Position numbers and translations under genes: made by a program. DNA of 5,822 bases, taken from contig JAMCVR010000172.1 in assembly GCA_023475455.1 (NCBI GenBank), positions 1-5,822 on the forward strand. Reading direction: 5' to 3'. Positions within the stretch are counted from its first letter, which is position 1. Each line of letters opens with the position of its first letter. Positions 1 to 5,822 of this stretch are shown here, piece by piece. Below the pieces are notes generated by a model that searched no databases, was not told where the DNA came from, and saw nothing but the letters and a program-made list of their open reading frames with translations. This stretch comes from Thermoplasmatota archaeon (GTDB lineage: Bacteria; Pseudomonadota; Gammaproteobacteria; Burkholderiales; Thiobacillaceae).

Positions 1-331
1 GTCCGAAGCCGATGGCGATGCCGAGCACCCCGGCGGTGGCGAGGATGGGCGCGATGGAAATGCCGACCTCGCTGAGCACCAGCATGGCGCCGACCAGCGT
101 GACGATCACCGCGGCGACGTAGCGGAACACGCGCTCCAGCGTATCCAGGCGCTTGATCCGTTCGCGGTCGTCGAGGTCCTGCTGCATGTGCAGCCGCAAG
201 CGTGCCAGCATCTTGCGCACCACCCGCAGCGCCAGCCAGGTCAGTCCCAGGATGAGGGCGACGTGCAGCGCGGTCACGGCGAAGTCGCGCCATTCGCCGA
301 GATGGTCGGTCAGGGTATTCAGAAACGCCAT
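1..331 (-). CDS. MscS-family mechanosensitive ion channel, N-terminal part (cut by window edge)
   Basis: The first 110 codons are present and the gene continues beyond base 1. Seen: a short cytoplasmic-type start, a hydrophobic segment at about residues 17-38, a charged linker rich in Arg/Asp/Glu (39-69), a second hydrophobic segment (about 70-90), then GISIAPILATAGVLGIAIGF (90-109). This Ala/Gly-rich stretch is the typical start of the pore-lining helix of small-conductance mechanosensitive channels. Known: MscS channels sit in the inner membrane and open on hypo-osmotic stress to release solutes. The ATG at 331 is 12 bases after the sucrose synthase stop. AAAGG (344-340), 8 bases upstream, overlaps that stop and supports the start. 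The position suggests co-transcription with the sucrose genes, so the channel may release sucrose on osmotic downshift (inference). The C-terminal beta domain and cage are outside the window, so the exact subfamily is open. Confidence 0.88.
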   Translation of the reverse strand, partial: MAFLNTLTDHLGEWRDFAVTALHVALILGLTWLALRVVRKMLARLRLHMQQDLDDRERIKRLDTLERVFRYVAAVIVTLVGAMLVLSEVGISIAPILATAGVLGIAIGFG

Positions 332-343
332 GGGCAAGGCCTT

Positions 344-2095
344 TCAGCGTTCGCCCACGGCGCGCGCCAGCGGGCGGAATTGCAGGTGATGAAACAGTTG
401 CAGGTAGCGTCCGGCTTCCTCGCGCTCCAGGTTGCTGACGAATTTCCAGAAGCCGTAGATGCGCGACAGCGTCATCATGCGTTCGGCGTACAGCTTCCAG
501 GTGTAGCGCGCCGCCACCCGCGCCAGCGCGGCGTCCGAAATGCGCTGCCAGCGTGGCGGCTCGCTCGCGCACTGCTGCAGAAAATCGGCGATCGCCGTGG
601 CCGCCGCGGCGCCGTCGTTGGGATCGATGTGGAACCCCGACACGCCGGGCTGGATGATTTCGAGCGGTCCGCCGTAGCGGGTGGCGAACACCGGCAGCCC
701 CGAGGCCATCGCCTCGATCAGGGTGAGGCCGAAGGCTTCGAACAGCGCCGGCTGCACGAACACGCCGCGGCGGTCGGCGACATGGCGATAGAGCTCGCCC
801 GCCAGGTTCTTGTCGAGCCGGGCGCCGAGCCAGCGCATCCGCCCGTCCAGCCGGTACCGCTCCATCAGCGCATGCATGCGCTCGATCTCCGCCTTCTCCT
901 CCTCGTCCGTCGAAGCGGTCGCGTCGACGTGGCCGCCGACCACCAGCAGATTGGCGGTTTCGGCCAGGCGCTCGCAGGCGCCGAACCATTCGGTCAGCCC
1001 GGACAGGTTCTTGATGCGGTCGAGCCGCGCCATGGTGAACAGCATGGGCTTGTCGGGATCGTCGAACCGTCCGCGGTGCGGCACCCCGGGGTCGGGCGCG
1101 TAGAGCAGGCGCTCGATCTCCGGCATCAGCGAATGCAGGCGCCGCGCCGTGTCGGTGTAGGGAAAATAGATGTCGGCATCGGCGCCCGGCGAGACGATGT
1201 TGAACTTGGGGTCGAACAGGTCGATGCCGTTGACCACCCGGTACAGCCCCGGCAGGGTGAACGCGCGGTAGCTCTCGTACTGGCCGATGCTGTGCGCGGT
1301 GCCGGCGATTTCCTGGTAGGTGCTGGTGATGATGAAATCGGCGTGGTTCATGCCGATGAGATCCGCGGTGTACTGGCAGGCGAAGTGATAGGTCGCGTCG
1401 TTGGCTTCCCAGTACAGCGCCGAGTGCAGGTATTTGGTCTGCTCCAGCGCGTGGGCGATGTTGCACTGCGTCACGCCCAGCCGGGTCGACAGCAGGCTGG
1501 CCACCAGGTTGCCGTCGGAATAGTTGCCGATGATGAGGTCGGGGCGCCCGCCCAGCTGGGCCAGCGCCTCGCGCTCGGCGTGGGTTGCGAAGGTTTCCAG
1601 ATAGGGCCAGATCTCGAAGCGCGAAATCCACTGCCGCACGATCTCGCCGTTGGGGTGATGAAAGGGCACGCGAACGATCCAGGCGTGGTCGGTGCCCTGG
1701 ATCTTTTCCAGCGGCTGGTTGCAGGTGGTGCCGTCGGCCTCGGCAATCAGCCGGGTGACGACGACGATCCGGGGATCGACCTGCACCCCCTGCGCCGCCA
1801 TGCGGTCGCGCATCTCGCGTTCCAGCGCGCGCACCTGGTCGAGGATGTAGACCACCTGGCCGCCGGTGTCGGGGCGTCCCAGCACGTTGTCCTGGCCGAA
1901 ATAGCCGTGCGGCGACACGATCAGCAGGCGCGAGATCATCGGAATGCGCGCGAGGAAGGCCTCCAGCACGGCGGGCGACGGTGCCTCCAGGATGTCGACC
2001 AGCAGCCCCATGGTCTCGCTCGCCCGTGCCGCCGTGGCGCCCCAGCCCGGCTCGAATCCCAGCCCGCCGAGGGGGGCGGCAAACGCCGTCCACGG
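344..2095 (-). CDS. sus: Sucrose synthase C-terminal fragment (residues 213-795), GT4 catalytic core
   Basis: This is the native-frame 3' part. Because the duplicated segment is included, it covers residues 213-795 and so keeps the whole GT-B core while lacking the first ~212 residues. Key elements in full-length numbering: PDTGGQ (287-292), [20 protein letters not shown] (441-460), [20 protein letters not shown] (500-519), [12 protein letters not shown] (567-578), [11 protein letters not shown] (665-675), [18 protein letters not shown] (687-704) and a C-terminal [10 protein letters not shown] (743-752). The same frame stays open upstream to a TTG at 2338, but the part above 2095 is an out-of-frame reading of the second repeat copy and is not protein-like. 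The first native in-frame ATG is at 2011 (residue 241), without a convincing Shine-Dalgarno. It ends in AVGER and TGA, 12 bases before the channel gene. Whether any of it is translated is doubtful. Confidence 0.85.
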   Translation of the reverse strand, partial: PWTAFAAPLGGLGFEPGWGATAARASETMGLLVDILEAPSPAVLEAFLARIPMISRLLIVSPHGYFGQDNVLGRPDTGGQVVYILDQVRALEREMRDRMAAQGVQVDPRIVVVTRLIAEADGTTCNQPLEKIQGTDHAWIVRVPFHHPNGEIVRQWISRFEIWPYLETFATHAEREALAQLGGRPDLIIGNYSDGNLVASLLSTRLGVTQCNIAHALEQTKYLHSALYWEANDATYHFACQYTADLIGMNHADFIITSTYQEIAGTAHSIGQYESYRAFTLPGLYRVVNGIDLFDPKFNIVSPGADADIYFPYTDTARRLHSLMPEIERLLYAPDPGVPHRGRFDDPDKPMLFTMARLDRIKNLSGLTEWFGACERLAETANLLVVGGHVDATASTDEEEKAEIERMHALMERYRLDGRMRWLGARLDKNLAGELYRHVADRRGVFVQPALFEAFGLTLIEAMASGLPVFATRYGGPLEIIQPGVSGFHIDPNDGAAAATAIADFLQQCASEPPRWQRISDAALARVAARYTWKLYAERMMTLSRIYGFWKFVSNLEREEAGRYLQLFHHLQFRPLARAVGER

Positions 2096-2096
2096 C
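1504..2096 (+). repeat. Tandem direct repeat, copy 1 (period 592 bases)
   Basis: This segment is identical, base for base, to 2096-2688. The copies lie head to tail with an offset of 592 and share the single C at 2096. Outside it the sequences differ at once: 1503 is A where 2095 is G, and 2097 is C where 2689 is G. The unit encodes sucrose synthase residues 212-409. It has no inverted ends, no transposase and no flanking target duplication, so it is not an insertion sequence. Confidence 0.97.
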
Positions 2097-2688
2097 CAGG
2101 TTGCCGTCGGAATAGTTGCCGATGATGAGGTCGGGGCGCCCGCCCAGCTGGGCCAGCGCCTCGCGCTCGGCGTGGGTTGCGAAGGTTTCCAGATAGGGCC
2201 AGATCTCGAAGCGCGAAATCCACTGCCGCACGATCTCGCCGTTGGGGTGATGAAAGGGCACGCGAACGATCCAGGCGTGGTCGGTGCCCTGGATCTTTTC
2301 CAGCGGCTGGTTGCAGGTGGTGCCGTCGGCCTCGGCAATCAGCCGGGTGACGACGACGATCCGGGGATCGACCTGCACCCCCTGCGCCGCCATGCGGTCG
2401 CGCATCTCGCGTTCCAGCGCGCGCACCTGGTCGAGGATGTAGACCACCTGGCCGCCGGTGTCGGGGCGTCCCAGCACGTTGTCCTGGCCGAAATAGCCGT
2501 GCGGCGACACGATCAGCAGGCGCGAGATCATCGGAATGCGCGCGAGGAAGGCCTCCAGCACGGCGGGCGACGGTGCCTCCAGGATGTCGACCAGCAGCCC
2601 CATGGTCTCGCTCGCCCGTGCCGCCGTGGCGCCCCAGCCCGGCTCGAATCCCAGCCCGCCGAGGGGGGCGGCAAACGCCGTCCACGGC
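2096..2688 (+). repeat. Tandem direct repeat, copy 2 (period 592 bases)
   Basis: This is the second copy, joined to its native right flank at 2689 (the N-terminal coding part of sucrose synthase) and to copy 1 at 2096. Since 592 = 3 x 197 + 1, the extra unit shifts the reading frame. The strict junction homology is one base, which argues against recombination between pre-existing repeats as the origin. Perfect identity means the event is very recent or was created during assembly. Confidence 0.97.
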
Positions 2689-3323
2689 GTCTCGGGATCG
2701 AGCGCTTCGAGCTGCCGCAGCGCCTCGCGCAGCGCGCCCCGCAACGCTTCCACCTCGCCGATATGGGGCGCGAGCATGAGCTGGCGGCCGTCCAGCGTGT
2801 GCATGCGCAGAAAGTTCAGCAGCCTGGCGTGGCCGATCTCGGGCCGGGTGAACATCGCGCTCGCCAGATGACGGTTGAGGTGCAGCACGCCCTGCCCGAT
2901 CGAGCGCGTTTCCTGCAGCCGCGGCACATGGCGGCCGAACGGCTCGAAGTCGATTTCCAGCACGCTGCCGCCGTCGTCCGCCGGCTTCACGAACTGTTCC
3001 TTTAAGGCGAGAAATTCGCTCACCGACACGCGTTCGGGGACGAGCTGTTCCTGATGCATGCGCAGGTAGCGCCAGCGGCCGGCCCCTTCCCGCAACGCGA
3101 AATAGGCCCACGGGCTTTGCAGCACGCCTTCCTGGAAATGCCGCACCGCCTGCTGCAGCGGCGTACCGTCAAGCGAACCGGCGGATTCGGTCGCCAACGC
3201 ATCGAGTACCGCGCACAGGTCGCTTTGCAGCAGAAGTGCGCGGTTTTCGGCAAAACAGCGGCGCAGGAAGGCATCCACCGGATCGCGGTGTTCCGCCGTC
3301 CAGATTTTCAGGGCATCGATCAT
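2097..3323 (-). CDS. sus: Sucrose synthase N-terminal fragment (residues 1-409)
   Basis: This is the native-frame 5' part of the broken gene. The start is the ATG at 3323-3321, preceded by a very strong Shine-Dalgarno and overlapping the SPS stop as ATGA. The protein begins [10 protein letters not shown] and includes [11 protein letters not shown] (70-80) and a conserved region near LEIDFEPFG (122-130) typical of sucrose synthase N-terminal domains. It continues through PHGYFGQ (274-280) and [13 protein letters not shown] (287-299) into [13 protein letters not shown] (397-409). It therefore holds the N-terminal domains and about half of the first Rossmann domain, and lacks the nucleotide-binding half with R569, K574 and the E-x7-E motif. 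Past 2096 the reading becomes non-native, and I find no in-frame stop down to base 1. On its own the fragment should be catalytically dead (inference). Confidence 0.85.
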
Positions 3324-5482
3324 GCGACCTCCTTCAGTTCTGCCTGCGCGGCCCGCCATCTCAAACCGTAGTGGTCCATGCCTTCGAGAATGCCGAATGC
3401 GCACGGCGTGCCGGCAAAATACACCTGCTCCATGCCGCGCAGCTTGTCCAGTTCGGCGCTGTGGTTGGACACCACCACCGCCTGGGTGTCGCCGACCAGC
3501 ATTTCCAGGTCGTTGCCCGAATCGCCGGCTACCAGAAAAGCGCGCAACGGCATCCCCCATTTATAGGCCAGGTAGCGGATGGCCTGACCCTTGGAGGCGC
3601 GAATGGGCAGCACATCGAGATAGATGTCGTGCGAATGAATCAGGTTGGCATGCAGCCGCACCTCGCGCAGGCGCGTTTTCAGTTCGCGCAGGCTCGGCGC
3701 GGCCAGCGGATCGACCATGAAGCTCAGCTTGAATTCGCTCTGCTGGTCGTCCGATTGCAGCGTCAGACCGGGCAGACCGTCGAACAGCGCGGCCAGCGCA
3801 TCGCGCCGCCACAGGTGCTGGACATGGCGCTGCCAGCCGCTGTCGGGGCGCACCTCGGGACCGTAATGGATTTCGCTGCCGACCGCGGTGATCAACACGT
3901 CGGGCTGCGGCACCCGCGCCTGCCGCAGCACCTCGAGCGCACTCGGCAGATGGCGCCCGGTGGCGACGCCGAAGCCGAAGCTGCGCGGCCGCTCGCGCAG
4001 CACGCGCGCCAGCGCGGCAAGCCCGGCGCGGTCGCCGATCAGGGTGTTGTCGATGTCGCTCACCAGCATGCGCTGCACGTACGGCATGGGGGTGGGCACG
4101 GGACGCTGCGCCACGCGTTCGCGCCGCACCTGCTTGCGGGCGCGATGAACCACGCGGTCGACCGCCTTCAGATATTTCTCGACGTGGGCATCCCAGGTGT
4201 AGTGGCGCGCCACGCCGCCGAGGCCGCGCCGCGCATAGCGCTGCCAGGTGCGGGCGTCCGACACCACGGCGAGCAGGCCGCGGGCGATGTCGGCGGGATC
4301 GAGCGGGTCGACCAGCACGCCGTTTTCGCAGTGCGCGAGGATCTCGCGCGGGCCGCCGTCGTGGGTCGCCACCACCGGAAGGCCGCTCGCCGCCGCCTCG
4401 ATCAGGGTGAGGCCGAACGGCTCGGTCAGCGCCGGGTTGACGAACACGCCGCGCCGCTGCGCCGCCAGCCGGTAGAGCGCGGGAACGTCGTCCGGCCGAT
4501 GCTGCTTGGGCAGCGCGACGACGCCCCACAGGTCGTAACGGTCGACGTCGAGCAGCAGGTCGCTGAGCACGCCGGCCTGCGCCTCGTCCAGGCTGCGGAT
4601 GTCGTCGCGGTTGCCGGCGACGATGGCGAGGTTGGCGCGTTCGCGCAGTTCGGGCGATTCGCCGAAGGCCGCCACCAGGCGGCTCAGGTTCTTGCGCATT
4701 TCGGGACGGCAGATGGCGAGAACGAGCGGTTTTTTCGGCTGCGCTAAAAAGCGGTCGACCAGCGCCGGCACGTGCGGCGGGATCGGCGCGCGCACGGGCG
4801 GCGCGAAGCGCGAAGTGTCGGTGCCGGGCGGAATCACCGCCGTGCGCGCCGGCTGATGATTGTCGTAGAGGCCGTACTGCTCGTGGCTTTCCTGCGCGGT
4901 GCTGGTGACCACCAGCGCGGCGTGCGCCAGCACGTCCTCCTCGGCGGCGATGCGGCGGCCGAAGTTGAACTGGCGGTCGATCGTCTGGGCGCGGCGGCCG
5001 TGGTCGAGCAGGCGCTGGCGCTTGCAGCGGCCGAGCGAATGGCCGGTGTGCACCAGCGGAATGCCGAGCAGCTGCGACAGCTGCACGCCGACGTAGCCGG
5101 CGTCGGCGTAATGGCTGTGGATGACGTCGGGCAGGCGCGGCTGCTGGCGCAGATAGCCGAGGATGCGGTCGACCAGCTGGTCGAGATGGTTCCACAGGCT
5201 TTCCTTGCGCAGATAGCGTTTGGGCCCGCACGGCAGCCGCACCAGGCGGGCGCGCTCGCCCAGCCCTTCGCTTGGCGCCGCGTAGTCCGGCGACACCGCG
5301 GGATCGTCGACCAGGCGGGTCAGCACCTCGACCTGCTCGATCCGTGGATGCCGTCCCAGCGCCCGCGCCAGTTCGATCACGTAGAGGGTCTGCCCGCCGG
5401 TGTCGGCATCGCGTCCGAGTTCCAGATCGTGCCCGCGCATCAGGCCGTGCACGCTCAGCATCAGTACATACAGATCACGCAC
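3320..5482 (-). CDS. sps: Sucrose-phosphate synthase with C-terminal sucrose-phosphate phosphatase domain
   Basis: The 720-residue cytosolic protein makes sucrose-6-phosphate from NDP-glucose and fructose-6-phosphate and probably dephosphorylates it. Residues 1-440 form a GT4 GT-B glycosyltransferase: HGLMRGHDLELGRDADTGGQ (12-31), VIHSHYADAGYVG (120-132), HTGHSLGRCKRQ (145-156), CRPEMRKNLS (258-267) with basic R262/K264, and EPFGLTLIE (354-362), the E-x7-E motif. Residues about 471-715 form a HAD phosphatase: SDIDNT (475-480, D476 and D478), ATGR (507-510), a Lys at 631 and GDSGNDLEML (653-662). GTG 5482 is chosen because GGAGG lies 6 bases upstream and the protein begins RDLYVLMLSVHGL, as relatives do. 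The frame stays open upstream to 5806, but that extension is out-of-frame kinase sequence plus a repeated SPS piece. Its start overlaps the kinase stop by 8 bases and its TGA overlaps the sucrose synthase ATG. All key catalytic residues appear intact. Confidence 0.95.
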   Translation of the reverse strand: MRDLYVLMLSVHGLMRGHDLELGRDADTGGQTLYVIELARALGRHPRIEQVEVLTRLVDDPAVSPDYAAPSEGLGERARLVRLPCGPKRYLRKESLWNHLDQLVDRILGYLRQQPRLPDVIHSHYADAGYVGVQLSQLLGIPLVHTGHSLGRCKRQRLLDHGRRAQTIDRQFNFGRRIAAEEDVLAHAALVVTSTAQESHEQYGLYDNHQPARTAVIPPGTDTSRFAPPVRAPIPPHVPALVDRFLAQPKKPLVLAICRPEMRKNLSRLVAAFGESPELRERANLAIVAGNRDDIRSLDEAQAGVLSDLLLDVDRYDLWGVVALPKQHRPDDVPALYRLAAQRRGVFVNPALTEPFGLTLIEAAASGLPVVATHDGGPREILAHCENGVLVDPLDPADIARGLLAVVSDARTWQRYARRGLGGVARHYTWDAHVEKYLKAVDRVVHRARKQVRRERVAQRPVPTPMPYVQRMLVSDIDNTLIGDRAGLAALARVLRERPRSFGFGVATGRHLPSALEVLRQARVPQPDVLITAVGSEIHYGPEVRPDSGWQRHVQHLWRRDALAALFDGLPGLTLQSDDQQSEFKLSFMVDPLAAPSLRELKTRLREVRLHANLIHSHDIYLDVLPIRASKGQAIRYLAYKWGMPLRAFLVAGDSGNDLEMLVGDTQAVVVSNHSAELDKLRGMEQVYFAGTPCAFGILEGMDHYGLRWRAAQAELKEVA
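3327..3334 (-). promoter_or_regulatory. Shine-Dalgarno for sucrose synthase
   Basis: The minus strand reads AAGGAGGT, a perfect match to the canonical anti-Shine-Dalgarno complement, followed by CGC and the ATG at 3323. It lies inside the last codons of the SPS gene (Leu-Lys-Glu-Val-Ala-stop). Spacing from GGAGG to ATG is short (4 bases). With the ATGA overlap it fixes the sucrose synthase start and indicates coupled translation. Confidence 0.85.
5270..5396 (+). repeat. Direct repeat within SPS, copy in its native place
   Basis: These 127 bases encode SPS residues 30-71 in the functional gene and recur exactly at 5696-5822 (offset 426 bases, a multiple of 3). The left edge is sharp: 5269 is C where 5695 is G. 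The right limit is set only by the window end, so the true repeat may be longer. Confidence 0.95.
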
Positions 5483-5695
5483 GCGCCCCCTCCGTTTCGA
5501 GTTGCCAGTCGCGAATGAACGGCTGATAGAAATCCCGCGAGTCCGGTACCGCGCCGCGGATCCGGCACAGCGCGCGGGCGAACGCGTCGGCGCGCGCAAG
5601 ACGGTCGGCCAGCGGCCAGCCGCGCAACATGCCGAGGATGAACACGGCGGCAAAGCCGTCGCCCGCGCCCACGGTATCGACCCCATCGGGCAACG
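5475..5695 (-). CDS. PfkB-family carbohydrate kinase, probable fructokinase, C-terminal fragment
   Basis: Only the last 73 codons or so are visible. Seen: GVDTVGAGDGFAAVFILGML, the PfkB signature with the anion-hole Gly-Ala-Gly and the catalytic-base Asp, followed by an amphipathic helical region (WPLADRLARADAFARALC) and a tail ending LETEGARA with TGA at 5477-5475. Known: PfkB enzymes phosphorylate sugars with ATP, and fructokinases of this family often sit beside sps in bacterial sucrose operons, so D-fructose is the likely substrate (inference; a different sugar cannot be excluded from this fragment). The stop lies inside the SPS start (8-base overlap), which indicates coupling. The coding sequence is broken at 5696, where the DNA turns into a copy of the SPS 5' region instead of the rest of the kinase. 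The N-terminal three quarters, including the substrate-binding part, are therefore missing from the window. Confidence 0.82.
5489..5493 (-). promoter_or_regulatory. Shine-Dalgarno deciding the GTG start of SPS
   Basis: The minus strand reads GGAGG, then GGGCGC, then GTG at 5482. The site lies within the last codons of the upstream kinase gene. It favours the GTG over the downstream in-frame ATGs at residues 8 and 15, and over any start in the artificially extended frame further upstream. Confidence 0.75.
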
Positions 5696-5822
5696 GCTTG
5701 GCGCCGCGTAGTCCGGCGACACCGCGGGATCGTCGACCAGGCGGGTCAGCACCTCGACCTGCTCGATCCGTGGATGCCGTCCCAGCGCCCGCGCCAGTTC
5801 GATCACGTAGAGGGTCTGCCCG
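5696..5822 (+). repeat. Displaced copy of the SPS 5' region at the window edge
   Basis: This copy, identical to 5270-5396, stands where the middle of the fructokinase gene should be. On the minus strand it would encode SPS residues 30-71 (DPAVSPDYAAP is readable) but has no start of its own and no downstream SPS sequence, so it is not a functional gene. The arrangement is what a tandem duplication with a 426-base unit (5270-5695) would look like if cut off by the window end. An assembly overlap would look the same. Nothing else is visible here. Confidence 0.93.

Larger units (their letters stand above)
344..3323 (-). pseudogene. sus: Sucrose synthase gene interrupted by an out-of-frame 592-base tandem duplication
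   Basis: Sucrose synthase (GT4, GT-B fold, soluble) catalyses sucrose + NDP = NDP-glucose + fructose. From ATG 3323 the frame encodes native enzyme to residue 409. It then hits the junction at 2096, where a 592-base segment repeats and shifts the frame. The native frame resumes as a second reading phase from 2095 to the TGA at 346-344. Deleting one repeat unit leaves 2388 bases, exactly 795 codons plus stop, the usual size of bacterial sucrose synthases (about 790-800). In that reconstructed protein, residues 1-250 are the sucrose-synthase N-terminal region, [14 protein letters not shown] (286-299) is the donor/acceptor-site motif, [12 protein letters not shown] (567-578) supplies the phosphate-binding R569 and K574, and EAFGLTLIE (665-673) is the GT4 E-x7-E motif. 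As written the gene cannot give one full-length protein. Whether the break is biological or an assembly error is unresolved. Confidence 0.9.

Noticed and set aside
332..343. Possible terminator or promoter between sucrose synthase and the channel gene
   Set aside because: The gap is 12 bases. It holds only the short AAGGCCTT palindrome, with no stem long enough for a terminator and no room for a promoter.
710..733. 24-base identity with 4394-4417 as a possible dispersed repeat or recombination site
   Set aside because: Both copies encode the FGLTLIEA core of the GT4 E-x7-E motif, in sucrose synthase and in SPS. Common ancestry plus similar codon use explains it.
188..2125. Long plus-strand open frame (645 codons) opposite sucrose synthase
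   Set aside because: Its translation is rich in Gln, His, Arg, Gly and Val and has no recognisable motif. Part of it is duplicated only because it lies across the 592-base repeat. It is the antisense shadow of a high-GC gene whose minus-strand product has full family motifs.
1504..2688. The 592-base repeat as a mobile element or integron-like cassette
   Set aside because: It has no terminal inverted repeats, no integrase or transposase and no target-site duplication. The whole unit is ordinary sucrose synthase coding sequence, so it is a simple tandem duplication.
1936..3111. Minus-strand open frame of 391 codons overlapping the sucrose synthase N-terminal part
   Set aside because: It is an Arg/Ala/Pro-rich reading one frame off from the motif-bearing frame that starts at 3323. 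It is long only because GC-rich DNA has few stops.
3236..4747. Long plus-strand open frame (503 codons) opposite SPS
   Set aside because: It is antisense to the phosphatase domain and the second Rossmann domain of SPS, with low-complexity composition and no motif.
3561..5231. Minus-strand open frame of 556 codons inside SPS
   Set aside because: It is an off-frame, Arg/Ala-rich shadow of SPS without any family motif; the real frame carries the GT4 and HAD motifs.

Overview
The window is GC-rich (roughly two thirds G+C by eye). It carries one tightly packed minus-strand gene cluster for sucrose metabolism. In transcription order, from right to left, it holds: the 3' end of a PfkB-family sugar kinase, probably fructokinase; a complete sucrose-phosphate synthase with a C-terminal sucrose-phosphatase (HAD) domain; a sucrose synthase gene broken by an internal tandem duplication; and the 5' part of an MscS-family mechanosensitive channel gene. 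Sucrose synthase plus a fused SPS-SPP is typical of some chemolithoautotrophic and methylotrophic proteobacteria (Nitrosomonas, Thiobacillus and Acidithiobacillus types). With the high GC, a betaproteobacterium is my best guess, but this is an inference with low confidence.

Layout on the minus strand: kinase fragment 5695-5475; SPS-SPP 5482-3320, starting GTG and overlapping the kinase stop by 8 bases; sucrose synthase 3323-344, starting ATG and overlapping the SPS stop by 4 bases (ATGA); mscS-like gene 331 to beyond base 1, after a 12-base gap. Overlaps and Shine-Dalgarno sequences lying inside upstream genes point to one translationally coupled operon. Its promoter lies beyond the right edge. 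I see no terminator between the genes, no RNA gene, no CRISPR array and no insertion sequence.

Together the enzymes would form a sucrose cycle. SPS-SPP makes sucrose from NDP-glucose and fructose-6-phosphate. Sucrose synthase interconverts sucrose + NDP with NDP-glucose + fructose. The kinase returns fructose to fructose-6-phosphate. The channel gene fits a role for sucrose as a compatible solute that must be released on hypo-osmotic shock.

The oddity of the window is its repeats. Bases 1504-2096 and 2096-2688 are a perfect head-to-tail duplication with a 592-base period inside sucrose synthase. Because 592 is not a multiple of 3, the gene is frameshifted; removing one unit restores exactly 795 codons. 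A second direct repeat, 5270-5396 against 5696-5822, replaces the kinase gene with a copy of the SPS 5' region and runs to the window edge. Its visible length is exactly 127 bases, a common maximum k-mer in short-read assembly, so at least this junction may be an assembly artefact. I found no convincing novel system; the rearrangements are what most need checking.
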